Notes: generated by a model not told the origin, from the sequence alone. A DNA stretch of 57,521 bases from Deltaproteobacteria bacterium (GCA_016933965.1 JAFGTS010000007.1:1-57521), one strand, 5' to 3'. Counted from the stretch's first letter, positions 47,350 through 57,382 are shown. Translations and numbers: made by a program.

Positions 47350-49035
47350 TTACATCTTCTTGAGTTCATCCTTCATGATCTTCCCCCCGGGATTCTTGGG
47401 GAGCATCATTTCCGAAAATACGACATAGTCGGGCACCTTGAACTCGGCGATCTTTCCCTTACAGAACTCCTTGACCTCATCTTCCGTCAGGGTCTCTCCC
47501 GGGACGGGCCAGATGACGGCCTTTATCTTCTCACCGAGGACCTTGTCGGGGACACCGACCACCCCGACCTCAAGGACCTTCGGGTGCTGGCTTATGAGGT
47601 TCTCGAGCTCAACGGAATAGACATTTTCGCCACCGCGGCATATCATGCTCTTGATGCGATCAATGATGAACGTATACCCGTCATCATCCATATAGGCCAC
47701 ATCTCCCGTCAGGAACCAGCGCCTGCCTTCCTTGTCGGTGACGAAGCTCTTCGCCGTTTCCTCAGGCAGGTTCCAGTACCCCGGGCTGATACTGGGACTT
47801 GACGCCAGGATCTGACCGGGTATGCCACGGGGCACATCCTTCATGTCCTCATCCACGATGCGAAGGAGACTGTTGCCCACGGTACCGCCCACGCTTCCCG
47901 GCTTGGCAAGCACGGTCTCCACATCGCCCCCCATGAACAGCAACCAGCCGACGGAAGCTCCCTCGGTAAAGCCATATCCGTTACCGATCTTCGCATTCGG
48001 AAATTCTCCGGAAAGTTTATTGCAGATCTCGGGCGGCATCGGAGAGCCTCCTTGCATGATATATTGAAGGTTGTTCGCCTTGACAAGTTCCTGGTATCGG
48101 GGCTGAAGGCTGAGGATCCAGTACATGGCCGTGACCATGACGCTGAAGTTGAGTTTTTCTTCTATCAGGAGATCGAGCACCTGTTGTGGATTGAAGGTGG
48201 TTGTCGCGACGGCGCTTGCCCCCATGAGGTTGAGGTTGACAAGCGTATGCAGTGTGGTGACGTGAAAGAAGGGTGTCACGATGAGTTGCCGCCAGGCACT
48301 GAGATCGGCTTCATCATCATAGATCCTGGCCAGCGAGTATTTGCAGTTCATCGCGTTGTTGACGACGGCCCGGTGCAGCGTGATTGTTCCCTTCGGCCGT
48401 CCCGTCGTCCCCGATGTATAGATCAGGCTGCAGATGTCGCGTTCGTTCACATCGACATACACCTCTCTCGGTGCCTCTGTCTCCATGAGCTTTGCCAGCG
48501 GAATTGAACCGTTCTTCTGTTCCCTGCCGGATATGAACAGGCGTTTCAACCCCGGCAGCTTTTCAGGAATGTGCTTGACCGTTTCCCAGAGCGGTGCCTC
48601 TATCGCGGCGGCGATGCATCCGCTGTCGATGAACTGGCGTTCGACCTCGTCGCCGGCGAGGCGTGCGTTGATGATCACCGATATCGCCCCTATCTGTGAC
48701 AGGGCGAGATACATGACGAATGCTTCCGGAATATTGTTCATCATGATGGCGACCCGGTCGCCCTTTCGAATCCCGTAATCCTTCATCAGTGAAAAGGCAA
48801 CATTGTTCACCACGGAATCGAACTGATTATAGGTCCATCGAATATTGAAATCGGGGAAATAGAGCATTTCCCGGTCACCGAACCGGGCAGCACCCTCTTT
48901 CATGACCTCCGTCAGCGTTCCATAGCGCTGCGCCCAGACATCCTGTACTTCGTTTTCGAAACCGACGGTAATGACCCCCTCTTTCGGCCACCGGTGAGGT
49001 GGTTTTATCCCTCCCTTTTCGACATTCTCCGGCAT
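47350..49035 (-). CDS. AMP-forming acyl-CoA synthetase
   Basis: A 561-residue acid-CoA ligase. ATP motif LIYTSGTTGRPKGT, then GYGFTEG, FLTGDVA, IDRIKSMICRGGENVY and the catalytic Lys in NPGGKIMK near the C-terminus. It activates a carboxylic acid by acyl-AMP; chain length and ring type cannot be read from these motifs. AAAGGAGG precedes the ATG. It heads a likely two-gene unit with the phosphotriesterase-like hydrolase. Confidence 0.93.
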   Translation of the reverse strand: MPENVEKGGIKPPHRWPKEGVITVGFENEVQDVWAQRYGTLTEVMKEGAARFGDREMLYFPDFNIRWTYNQFDSVVNNVAFSLMKDYGIRKGDRVAIMMNNIPEAFVMYLALSQIGAISVIINARLAGDEVERQFIDSGCIAAAIEAPLWETVKHIPEKLPGLKRLFISGREQKNGSIPLAKLMETEAPREVYVDVNERDICSLIYTSGTTGRPKGTITLHRAVVNNAMNCKYSLARIYDDEADLSAWRQLIVTPFFHVTTLHTLVNLNLMGASAVATTTFNPQQVLDLLIEEKLNFSVMVTAMYWILSLQPRYQELVKANNLQYIMQGGSPMPPEICNKLSGEFPNAKIGNGYGFTEGASVGWLLFMGGDVETVLAKPGSVGGTVGNSLLRIVDEDMKDVPRGIPGQILASSPSISPGYWNLPEETAKSFVTDKEGRRWFLTGDVAYMDDDGYTFIIDRIKSMICRGGENVYSVELENLISQHPKVLEVGVVGVPDKVLGEKIKAVIWPVPGETLTEDEVKEFCKGKIAEFKVPDYVVFSEMMLPKNPGGKIMKDELKKM

Positions 49036-49459
49036 TCCTGTCCCTCCTTTCGGTCGTTGGGAAAAACGGTGAGTATTTTATGAAACCAAACACATGTTAA
49101 CGCCGACAACATTCCGATCACCCATTTCCCGGAAAATCGGAAGATCAATCTGAGACCATGCGTAAGAGACAATAAGAAGAGATATTAAGCGACTTGTCAG
49201 TAAAACGGTTTTCCCGGTTCGAAGCACGCGGCGCGAGATGCATTCTGATAACCGCCCGAACAGCGCCGCTCCTGAAGGTTCAGCCGTCAGGAGCAATAAA
49301 TGCTTCTCTTGAACCGAATCGATCACCTCCCGGTTCGTCACGCTGTAAGACTGGTAATTGGAAGAAACCGTCATGTGGCATGAAAAGGCCGGTTCTTTCA
49401 TGACGGAACGCATAAGAAATACGGAAGATATCGAATTTTGTCAAGTGATGATTGAATAT
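49036..49459. other. Gene-free stretch with one strong hairpin
   Basis: GCTCCTGA (49268-49275) and TCAGGAGC (49287-49294) are perfect 8-bp arms. Neither side has a good T-run. It lies between the DUF3108-like gene and the acyl-CoA synthetase, both on the minus strand. No convincing reading frame is seen. Confidence 0.5.
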
Positions 49460-50257
49460 TCAGCATCCGGGGTTCTCTGTGGCGTCTCTTTTTCTCCAGT
49501 ATTCACCATTGTGAGTTCTTTCAAAAACCACACTGCCGATAATAACCTCAACCTCCATTCTTACAGGGATCTTGAGCTGGTCGGCGGTGACCCATATCTC
49601 AAGCTTTTTTTCGGGGCTCTTCTTGAAAACACCGCCGAAGTGTTCGAGACTTGGTTCAATTTTATAGGTATCGTAATGGATACCGTCGACTTCTATAGTT
49701 TCCCTGGCCGTAACACGGGCAATACCCTCTACGGATTTTTTCCCATCGGTCACTGGAAACCGGACCACATCACCGACACCGAAATCATGAAGCCGGAACG
49801 CATAATACACCGAAAGCGGATCGAAAGAACCTGCCAGCACCGGCACCGGTTCCTCGGTCTTACCGAAGTTTGAATAGCACACTTCCTGCCGCTCCCAGTC
49901 AAATTGAACGACGATATCGCGTTTTTCTCTGCCCTCGTTGCGTCTTTTATACAAAAGTGAGTGCGTCATGCCAAGGTCCGTGTAGGAATCATATCTGTCC
50001 CTGACCTTGTATATCAGATCAACGAATGAATTTGTGCGGGCGGTAAATACGAAATGACGTGCGGGCTCACCGTTCAGCTCCGTCAGGGACCGGATTTCCA
50101 GGGAACCGGTACCGGCGGGGATGAAATTCCATCTGGCACTGAAACATATCTTCTCCCCCGGTGGAAATGGAAGCGAATCTTCGAGGGCACCGGCTGAACC
50201 GGTAACACCAAAAAGAAGGACTGCGGCCAGTGCGTTGACAAATACGGACAACCTCAT
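49460..50257 (-). CDS. DUF3108-like periplasmic protein
   Basis: A 265-residue protein with a signal peptide (about 1-24, GSAGALE). FPPGEKICFSARWNFIPAGTG, RTNSFVDLIYKVRDRYDSY and DPLSVYYAFR are typical of DUF3108. The family is beta-rich and periplasmic; its function is unknown. It is divergent from the EamA gene at 50415. Confidence 0.86.
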   Translation of the reverse strand: MRLSVFVNALAAVLLFGVTGSAGALEDSLPFPPGEKICFSARWNFIPAGTGSLEIRSLTELNGEPARHFVFTARTNSFVDLIYKVRDRYDSYTDLGMTHSLLYKRRNEGREKRDIVVQFDWERQEVCYSNFGKTEEPVPVLAGSFDPLSVYYAFRLHDFGVGDVVRFPVTDGKKSVEGIARVTARETIEVDGIHYDTYKIEPSLEHFGGVFKKSPEKKLEIWVTADQLKIPVRMEVEVIIGSVVFERTHNGEYWRKRDATENPGC

Positions 50258-50414
50258 GGGGATACCTCTTGTTATGAGGGGTACTGTGCGTTCAGTATAT
50301 CATCTTCCACGGTAAAACCGAAACCGCGAGTTCCGGGATCATCTTTTCTTGACTCCCGCTCCCGCACCGTGTATTGTCGCCCCCTGCCAATAAATTCCAG
50401 TGTTCAGACGTTCC

Positions 50415-51323
50415 ATGGAAAAAACATCGTTCAAGTCAGACATCATTCTTCTCACAACAGCGGTCATCTGGGGGTTTGCCTTTGTCGCCCAGCGGGTCGG
50501 CATGGACCATGTGGGTCCCTTTATCTTTAACGGCGTTCGATTCGCCCTCGGCTGCCTTGTGCTCCTCCCCTTCATCATCATGAAAGGCGCTGGGCAATCT
50601 CAGCCCCCCGGCATGGGAGGAACGGGAAACGGAAGGTTCCTTGCCACCGGAGGTTTCCTGGCGGGATTGGCTCTCTTCGCCGGATCGTCCTTTCAGCAGG
50701 TGGGAATCGTATACACGACGGCCGGAAAGGCCGGATTCATAACCGGCCTGTACGTGGTGATCGTACCCGTCCTTGCCCTGTTTTTCAGAAAGAAAACGAA
50801 CCGGGGCACCTGGCTCGGCGCATTCCTTGCCGCCGCCGGATTGTACCTGTTGAGCGTGACTGAGCAGTTCACCATTGACTTCGGTGACGTTCTCGTGTTG
50901 ATCGGATCGGCCTGCTTCGCCGCGCATGTCCTTGTGATCGGCTGGCTTTCACCAAGAGTGGATTCACTGAAACTCGCCGTTATTCAATACGCCGTTGTAT
51001 CCTTTCTGAGCACCGGGATCTCCGCCGTTTTCGAGGACACCACCCTTCAGGGTCTTTCCGGTGCCGCTACTGCCATTCTCTATGGAGGAGCCATGTCCGT
51101 CGGGATCGCCTATACCCTTCAGGTGATCGGCCAGAGAAAGGCACACCCGGCCCATGCATCGATCCTTCTGAGCATGGAATCTGTTTTTGCCGCCCTGGGT
51201 GGCTGGATGCTCCTGCAGGAAACAATGAACCTCCGCCAGTTCATGGGCTGCGCCCTCATGTTTTCAGCAATGCTTGTCTCCCAGCTCTGGGGATTCTTTC
51301 AAAACCGGACAAGAAAACCATAA
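50415..51323 (+). CDS. EamA/DMT superfamily transporter
   Basis: A 302-residue protein with ten predicted membrane segments in two EamA repeats (TTAVIWGFAFVAQR at the start, ASILLSMESVFAALGGW in the second half). ATG 50415 is chosen over GTG 50400; neither has a clear binding site. Low similarity to the EamA protein at 45434 apart from the fold. Substrate unknown. Confidence 0.9.
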   Translation: MEKTSFKSDIILLTTAVIWGFAFVAQRVGMDHVGPFIFNGVRFALGCLVLLPFIIMKGAGQSQPPGMGGTGNGRFLATGGFLAGLALFAGSSFQQVGIVYTTAGKAGFITGLYVVIVPVLALFFRKKTNRGTWLGAFLAAAGLYLLSVTEQFTIDFGDVLVLIGSACFAAHVLVIGWLSPRVDSLKLAVIQYAVVSFLSTGISAVFEDTTLQGLSGAATAILYGGAMSVGIAYTLQVIGQRKAHPAHASILLSMESVFAALGGWMLLQETMNLRQFMGCALMFSAMLVSQLWGFFQNRTRKP

Positions 51324-51426
51324 CCTGAAGAAACTGCGATCTGCAATGGTTCACGCGTTCTGTATGCTGGATTGCCAGGAATGGTTTGCCTCTCATTCAA
51401 CAATGAATCCCTTTTTCGCTGGGCCC

Positions 51427-51561
51427 GAAACGTTTTTGATACATCTTTGCGGCTTGCTTCAGGCGATCTCAAAACTCGCCTGCGGCTCAGACAGATGAGA
51501 TCGCTGATCTTCCGCTTCGCCGAGATGTATGACAAAAACGTTTCAATGGCCGCTTCAAAAG
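51427..51561. repeat. Long inverted repeat with dispersed repeat copy 2
   Basis: Arms GAAACGTTTTTGATACATCT (51427-51446) and, inverted with 2 extra bases, 51523-51544. Inside is AGGCGA-N9-TCGCCT. The outer right part (51533-51561, minus strand) equals the 28-bp repeat at 28087. The 302-bp gap 51324-51625 holds no gene. Confidence 0.75.
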
Positions 51562-51625
51562 AGATTTATTGTTGAACAAGGACCATTCCATCATCTTGCT
51601 GTTATCAAAAGAAGGAAAGCCAAAT

Positions 51626-52615
51626 CTAGAGTTTCTCCAGTCCGAGTGCCGCCGCCCCCATGAGGACGGCCTTTCGGTTCATGATGACCTTCACGGGGAT
51701 CTTCCTGAGAAGGCCGGTGAATCTCCCCTTTGCCGTAAAGGTCTTCAAAAAGCATTCGCGATACAGTTCATCCGGTATCAGCGGCGGAATACCGCCGCCC
51801 AGGTAGATGCCGCCGAGGGCGAATACCTTCAGAGCGAAATTTCCAGCTTCCGCTCCGAGAATGGACAGGAACAGCTTCAGCGTCGCGCGACAGAGAAAAC
51901 AGGGACGCGATTCACCGAGGGCGGACCTGATTATCAATGCCCCGGCATCGTCTGTTTCAGCCATTTCCTGCTGAAACCACCGTGGCTCCTCTGCGTAACC
52001 GATGTCCCTGAGAAACTCATAAAGAAGCCTCATGCCGCCGCCTGAGCAGACCCTTTCGCAGCTCACATGCTCAAAACGCTTTCCGGCAAACTGCAGGAGT
52101 TGGATCTGGATATCATCAATGGGCGCAAAGTCGGCATGGCCTCCCTCAGAAGCGTGGACATGGTACCGATCGTTCCTTTCTGTCAGATACGCTTCTCCAA
52201 GCCCCGTCCCGGGTGCCACAACGCCCGTCACTCCCGAGGCATGCGGATCACCTTCCTCGATCGTCCTCAGATCATCGCCGGCAAGCAGTGGTATGCTGTA
52301 TGCCATTGCCTGAACATCATTCAGAAGCAACACCGATTCAATGGACAGATATTTTTTCAGGCTGTCCGCGGTAACCGTCCAGGGCAGATTCGTAACCTCA
52401 ACAAAGGCTCCTCCCCTGACGGGACCGGCTATCCCGAAAACGGCACCATCTAAGCAAACATCGAGTCCGCTCATGAATTCATGAATCATGGGCTCAAGTC
52501 CCTCATACCGATTACTTGAATAGTGTTCTTCCCGCAGAGGTTTGCGGCTCCCCCCCTCCTTTGAAAAAATCCCGAGGATGGTCTTTGTTCCACCAATGTC
52601 ACCGGCAATCAGCAT
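51626..52615 (-). CDS. glk: Glucokinase
   Basis: A 329-residue hexokinase-fold glucokinase of the Glk (not ROK) type. AGDIGGTKTILGIF is the phosphate motif (4-17), NLPWTV, LLNDVQAMAYS with the catalytic Asp, APGTGLGEAYL and EGGHADFAP follow. AGGAGG lies 6 nt before ATG 52615; the frame runs on to 52633 through that site. It phosphorylates glucose with ATP. Confidence 0.94.
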   Translation of the reverse strand: MLIAGDIGGTKTILGIFSKEGGSRKPLREEHYSSNRYEGLEPMIHEFMSGLDVCLDGAVFGIAGPVRGGAFVEVTNLPWTVTADSLKKYLSIESVLLLNDVQAMAYSIPLLAGDDLRTIEEGDPHASGVTGVVAPGTGLGEAYLTERNDRYHVHASEGGHADFAPIDDIQIQLLQFAGKRFEHVSCERVCSGGGMRLLYEFLRDIGYAEEPRWFQQEMAETDDAGALIIRSALGESRPCFLCRATLKLFLSILGAEAGNFALKVFALGGIYLGGGIPPLIPDELYRECFLKTFTAKGRFTGLLRKIPVKVIMNRKAVLMGAAALGLEKL

Positions 52616-52690
52616 AATATACCTCCTGATCACATGCCTCTCCGGCAGGCACCGCCCTGGAAGAAACCTGCCGACAGAACCGTCCGTATA

Positions 52691-53227
52691 TTATTGATCT
52701 TCAGACTGTTTGAGAGTTTTGAGCGTTTTTACAAGCAGTTCAAGGTCGGGCCTGCCGAGATACTCATGGTAAATGAGGAGGTTCTGTTCCAGGGATTCTA
52801 TTTTTTCTACTCGCGTCGGTTTGCTGTTCAGGTCTCTCATGATTCGGTCGTAATTCAGTTTCCCGATCTCCTGCATCTTTCTGATCGCTGAATCCGTCAA
52901 ATCGTGTCCCGGATACCGGTCATGGAGGATCCTGAAGAAATCATAGGCCGTGAACGTGTCCGTTCCCTCGTATTCGAGGCCTTTCTGATAATAGTATTCG
53001 GGCGTTTTCGGACGCTCTTCCTCTATCTCCTCAAGTTCCCGGGTTATGGTGAGGTTCTTTTTTTTCAGCAAACGGTATCGTTTCTTCAGCTCGACAAATT
53101 CTTTTTCCAGTTCTTCCGTCTGTAGTTGAAGTTCCCTGTGTCTCGGTTCCGGGGCGGAGCAGCTCACCGTCACAATGACCGGCATACACATAAAGAGACA
53201 TATGATAATTATACATTTAAACCGCAC
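52691..53227 (-). CDS. Lipoprotein with coiled coil
   Basis: A 178-residue protein. A hydrophobic N-terminus ends in VTVSC, a weak lipobox. Residues 30-75 form a coiled coil (LQTEELEKEFVELKKRYR). The rest is helical with one TPR-like segment (YYYQKGLEYEGTDTFTAYDFF). GTG at 53227 with AAGGGG 8 nt upstream is preferred; GTG 53251 has none. It might be an envelope assembly factor, but this is a guess. Confidence 0.68.
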   Translation of the reverse strand: MRFKCIIIICLFMCMPVIVTVSCSAPEPRHRELQLQTEELEKEFVELKKRYRLLKKKNLTITRELEEIEEERPKTPEYYYQKGLEYEGTDTFTAYDFFRILHDRYPGHDLTDSAIRKMQEIGKLNYDRIMRDLNSKPTRVEKIESLEQNLLIYHEYLGRPDLELLVKTLKTLKQSEDQ

Positions 53228-53299
53228 AGAGCGATCCCCTTCGCATAACACCAGATTCCGGACGTCCGTTTCACCTCGTGAAAGACGGGAATCGCAGAA

Positions 53300-53638
53300 T
53301 CAGGTCCGTCCGTAGTCGTCCTCGATACGTTCTATGTCATCCTCACCGAAGTATTCACCGCGCTGGACCTCGATGAACACCACATCTTCCGTTCCGCCGT
53401 TCTGTAACCGGTGAACCATGCACCGCGGGATATCTATGGAATCTCCGGCGTTCAGGACCATGCTCCGCTCACCCACGGTTACCACCGCATCGCCTTTCAC
53501 AACATACCAGTGTTCATCACGCTTACCATGCTTTTGGAGGCTGAACCGCCTTCCGGGATGAACGACGATTCGCTTCACCTTGTGATCCGGGTCATCGGAA
53601 AGGACCTCATAGTATCCCCAGGGTCGATGGTTTTTCAT
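53300..53638 (-). CDS. Cupin of the mannose-6-phosphate isomerase type II family
   Basis: A 112-residue protein equal to the C-terminal isomerase domain of bifunctional ManC proteins. RPWGYYEVL, LQKHGKRDEHWYVVKG and IPRCMVHRLQN contain the metal-binding His/Glu residues. It has no guanylyltransferase domain. It may interconvert mannose- and fructose-6-phosphate, or be a sugar-binding cupin. It lies 36 nt downstream of the aminotransferase. Confidence 0.87.
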   Translation of the reverse strand: MKNHRPWGYYEVLSDDPDHKVKRIVVHPGRRFSLQKHGKRDEHWYVVKGDAVVTVGERSMVLNAGDSIDIPRCMVHRLQNGGTEDVVFIEVQRGEYFGEDDIERIEDDYGRT

Positions 53639-53674
53639 GACACTAAGCCCCCGGCGCCGTGAGCAACGGACCTG

Positions 53675-54862
53675 TTATTGACATTCATTGAATGCTTCTT
53701 CAAAACCCTTCATTGAGTTGGCGATCGTCCTGTCATCGACACAATAGGCTATCCTGAAATACCCTCCCCTGCCGAATCCGCTTCCGGGAACGGTCAGGAT
53801 GTTCTTCTGCTGCAGGAGTTGGACAAATGCCACATCATCATCTATGGGGGAACGCGGGAAAAGGTAAAAGGCCCCCTGCGGTTTATCAAAGCGATACCCT
53901 ATTGCGGCAAGGCCTTCGCAGAGCATATCCCGTTTCGTCTGGTAGATCGTCGTGTCGACCACAACACCCTGCATTTTTTCGATCACTCGCTGCATAAATG
54001 CGGGGGCATTCACAAAACCGAGAATCCGGGTAGAAAGCACGAGGCCGTCCATGAGCGTTTTCGCCCCCCCTATCCGCGGGTTCAATGCGACATAGCCGAT
54101 CCGCTCACCCGGGATGGACACATTCTTTGAATAGGACGTCGCGATGATACTGTGTGCATACGCCTTGAACACGCTCGGTACCTTGATGCCGTCAAAGATA
54201 ATGTCCCGGTAGGGCTCGTCGGATATGAGATAGATATCCGTTCCGAAACGCCTGTCTTTTTCCTGGAGTGCTGCGGCGAGCTCCCGGATGGAATCTTCGT
54301 CATAGACCTTTCCCGTAGGATTGTTGGGCGAATTGATCAGCACGGCTTTTGTTTTTTCCGTTACGGCCGCTGCTATTGCCTCGACATCGAGTGAAAAGTC
54401 TTCGTGGGTCGGCACGATCCGGGGGATCCCGTCAAAGTTATCGATGTAGAAACGATATTCAACGAAATAGGGTGCGGGAATAATAACTTCATCACCGGGG
54501 TCAAGCAGTGTTTTCAGCACGACGTTCAATGCGCCGCCGGCGCCGCAGGCCATGACGACATGGTCGATATGCATCTTTACACTGTGTTCTTCGCTCAGGT
54601 AGTCGGCGATTGCTTTCCGGGTACCGGGAAAGCCGGCATTCGGCATATAGGCATGAACCCCCAGGGCCACATCGTCGGCCACCTCGGCGAGAAGTTCCTT
54701 GAACCTGTCCGGTGTATCGATATGTATATTGGGGTTCCCGAGGCTGAAATCAAAGACATTCTCATCGCCCAGTTCTCTTTTTAACCTCAGCCCATCCTCG
54801 AACATCTTCCTTATCCATGAAGACTGGGACATAAAACCCTCTATTTTTCTTGAAATCGCCAT
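53675..54862 (-). CDS. Pyridoxal phosphate-dependent aminotransferase, class I/II
   Basis: A 395-residue fold-type I aminotransferase. FSLGNPNI, the NSPNNPTGKVY loop, SDEPYRD and the PLP lysine Lys246 in SYSKNVSIPGERIG are present, as is the C-terminal Arg in FRIAYC. AAGGGG lies before ATG 54862; the frame is open for 30 more codons without support. The amino-acid substrate is uncertain; aspartate/alanine-type enzymes look similar. Upstream 54863-55119 (257 bp) shows nothing. Confidence 0.92.
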   Translation of the reverse strand: MAISRKIEGFMSQSSWIRKMFEDGLRLKRELGDENVFDFSLGNPNIHIDTPDRFKELLAEVADDVALGVHAYMPNAGFPGTRKAIADYLSEEHSVKMHIDHVVMACGAGGALNVVLKTLLDPGDEVIIPAPYFVEYRFYIDNFDGIPRIVPTHEDFSLDVEAIAAAVTEKTKAVLINSPNNPTGKVYDEDSIRELAAALQEKDRRFGTDIYLISDEPYRDIIFDGIKVPSVFKAYAHSIIATSYSKNVSIPGERIGYVALNPRIGGAKTLMDGLVLSTRILGFVNAPAFMQRVIEKMQGVVVDTTIYQTKRDMLCEGLAAIGYRFDKPQGAFYLFPRSPIDDDVAFVQLLQQKNILTVPGSGFGRGGYFRIAYCVDDRTIANSMKGFEEAFNECQ

Positions 54863-55119
54863 ACCAGCCCCTTCCCGTCTGTTTCCCTTTTCATATTTTT
54901 TATCGTGCCTTTCCGGTATATTCCCATGCCGTCTCTCAATGTGACCGGCCACTTTGTAAAACGTAAAAGGTATCTCCTTCCCACAGGCGGCGTATTATAC
55001 ACAGGTCAACCATCATATTCAATCAGGGATAGAAGAACCGGACGATTTATTCAAAACGGCACGCACCGTTTTCACCGGCATTGTCACGGAGCTGGTCGCC
55101 GGAAACCCCGGCCCCCTTC

Positions 55120-56697
55120 CTACAGCATCGGAATATCATAACGTTCCATCAACCCCGGCACAGAGGACGGCCCCCTTCGGTCGACAGCAAGGGCACAAGG
55201 CAGATATTCCAGAATGTCCTGCGCCGTCATACCGTCTTCACCGATCTCGAGAGCTGCGAGATCTCCGCTGAGACCGTGAAGATACACACCTTTCGAAACG
55301 GCCTCCTCCAAAGGTAACCCCAGGCCGAACTGAGCCGCAACGGTACCCGTGAGAACATCGCCGGACCCCGCCGTCGCCATTCCCGCATTTCCACTCATGT
55401 TTATTCTTACCCGGCCATCGGGAAATCCAATCAGGGAATGTGCCCCCTTCAGTACGATGATGGCCTTCAGGTCCGCCGCCGTTCTTTGCAGAATGCCGAT
55501 CGGATCCTTTTCTATCTCTTCAACGGAAAGACCGGTCAGGCGCGACATTTCACCAGTGTGCGGGGTCAGTACGGTCGGACTTTTCCTCCGGCGAAGGATG
55601 GCTATATCGTCACAAAGGGCGGTGATCCCGTCCCCGTCGAGAACAATCGGCCTTTCGATACGGCGCGTCAGGTTCTTCATCAGGCGCCGCGTCTCATCTT
55701 CCAGGGACACTCCGGGACCCATAACAACAATGTCCATGCGCCGGGAAAGTTCCACAAGTTCGCTCTCGTTCGACAGGGCGATACTCCCTGCCGGTGTTTC
55801 ATTCTGGGGGATAAAAACGATCTCGCTTCCCTTGGTCGCGATGAAGGGTGTTATCGATCGGGGCGATGCCAGTCTCGAATACCCGCCTCCCGCCTTCATG
55901 AACGAGAGCGCCGCAAAATAGGGCGCTCCGAAATACCCGGCTGCTCCCGCAATGAAGAGCGCTTCGCCGAAATCGCCCTTGTGGCCGTCCGCCTTTCGCA
56001 GGGGTGAAGGACCCGGCCGGTTGACGGACACCAGTATCTCTTTCTGATCATAGTGTTCGGGAGGGAAGGATATGTGACTGACGTAGAGGCGGCCGCAGAG
56101 TCCATACCCCGGGTAAAGCAGATTCCCCCGTTTCGGCAGACCGTATGTGACCGTGTGGTCAGCACGAACAGCGGCACCCATGACCGCTCCCGTATCTCCA
56201 TTGACTCCGGAGGGGATATCGACACTGAAGACAGGTCTTCCACTCCGATTGATGAGTTCTATCACATCATGATACAGGCCGGTAACCTCCCGGGCAAGGC
56301 CGGTCCCAAAGATGGCATCGATGACGGCATCGCAGTGAACCAGGTCTTTTCCGGCAGCCGCGGCACGGGTAATGCTCTTCGTGTCCAATGGCAACCGCTG
56401 AATGATATCAAGATTCATCTTCGCGGCGCCCGTGTATTTTGTGGGATCACCGAGGATGAACACCTTCACCGTGCCACCCATGGAATGGAGTTTTCGCGCA
56501 ATGACACATCCGTCTCCCCCGTTATTCCCAACCCCGCAGAAAACGACGAATTTTTTGTTCGTGCTTCCGACTTCCCGCAGGATCAGCTGACAGGTCGCCA
56601 ACCCGGCATTTTCCATCAGCAGTTTTTCCTCTATTCCATATTTTAGGATCGCGACTTTGTCGAGGTTCCTCATTTCCGCAACGGAACTTACCTTCAT
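55120..56697 (-). CDS. nnr: Bifunctional NAD(P)HX epimerase / ADP-dependent NAD(P)HX dehydratase
   Basis: A 525-residue repair enzyme. The N-terminal epimerase domain (YjeF_N, to about 215) has GVGNNGGDGCVIAR and SVDIPSGVNGDTG. The C-terminal ribokinase-like dehydratase has VLTPHTGEMSRL and NAGMATAGSGDVLTG. It restores NAD(P)H hydrated by side reactions. AGGAGG is 7 nt before ATG 56697. Length is normal. Confidence 0.95.
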   Translation of the reverse strand: MKVSSVAEMRNLDKVAILKYGIEEKLLMENAGLATCQLILREVGSTNKKFVVFCGVGNNGGDGCVIARKLHSMGGTVKVFILGDPTKYTGAAKMNLDIIQRLPLDTKSITRAAAAGKDLVHCDAVIDAIFGTGLAREVTGLYHDVIELINRSGRPVFSVDIPSGVNGDTGAVMGAAVRADHTVTYGLPKRGNLLYPGYGLCGRLYVSHISFPPEHYDQKEILVSVNRPGPSPLRKADGHKGDFGEALFIAGAAGYFGAPYFAALSFMKAGGGYSRLASPRSITPFIATKGSEIVFIPQNETPAGSIALSNESELVELSRRMDIVVMGPGVSLEDETRRLMKNLTRRIERPIVLDGDGITALCDDIAILRRRKSPTVLTPHTGEMSRLTGLSVEEIEKDPIGILQRTAADLKAIIVLKGAHSLIGFPDGRVRINMSGNAGMATAGSGDVLTGTVAAQFGLGLPLEEAVSKGVYLHGLSGDLAALEIGEDGMTAQDILEYLPCALAVDRRGPSSVPGLMERYDIPML

Positions 56698-57010
56698 GTG
56701 CATCCCTCCTGGATCATCGGCCGCTTTTTCCACTCAGATCCTCTTACCGGTGTGAACTCGTCCCCGTTACCGGATCGTATTTTAACTCCCCGTAAAACTG
56801 TGTGAAAATATCATGCTTCATACAAATGAGCAATCATTAACAGGACGGCGGCCTCGGGAAGGATCAGAATAACCCGTTGATTGAGAAGGGCAAGTATGAT
56901 AGCTTTCACGCAAACCGGACACAGTGGAATGGCTGTGCCTGACACACGCCACAGCCGGCGCGTCATCAGGTGCTCCATCATCCATGAGGACCAGAAGGAA
57001 GGAGACGGAT
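56698..57010. other. Gene-free stretch
   Basis: The 313 bp between the divergent nnr and the 57011 gene contain no convincing frame, repeat or terminator. A TATGAT-like -10 lies near 56894, but no good -35 is in place. Confidence 0.4.
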
Positions 57011-57382
57011 ATGAAAAAGATACTTGTTCTGATAATAAGCGTTCTGATGCTATTCTCGTTCAGCGGCAGTGTAAACGCCTTTGAAACGGGCGGCAGTCTC
57101 ATTCTGAAAGACACCCTGTTCGGAACCGTGACCGGCGCCGTCATCGGAGCCGCCGTTATGGCCTTTACGGAAGACCCGGGAGACCATCTCATGTATATCG
57201 GTTATGGCGCGGCCAGTGGCGCCATTGTGGGTATGCTGTTCGGTGTATATGAAGCAACGGCCATTGTTGAAATCGAAAAGGGAGACATGAAAATCGCTCT
57301 CCCCACGCCGCAATGGTCCTATGGCTCCGTTTCGGCACCTGACACGACGGCATCGATCGATATCGTTCGGGTCCGTTTTTAA
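57011..57382 (+). CDS. Small exported glycine-rich protein
   Basis: A 123-residue protein. A signal peptide (about 1-23, SVNA) is followed by two hydrophobic glycine-zipper-like segments (TVTGAVIGAAVMAF, YGAASGAIVGMLFGVY) and a short polar tail. AAGGAG lies 6 nt before the ATG. Glycine-zipper proteins insert in the envelope; no closer function is recognised. Confidence 0.78.
   Translation: MKKILVLIISVLMLFSFSGSVNAFETGGSLILKDTLFGTVTGAVIGAAVMAFTEDPGDHLMYIGYGAASGAIVGMLFGVYEATAIVEIEKGDMKIALPTPQWSYGSVSAPDTTASIDIVRVRF

Noticed and set aside
49078-49413. Minus-strand reading frame of 111 codons
   Set aside because: No ribosome binding site, no recognisable motif and unusual composition compared with neighbours.
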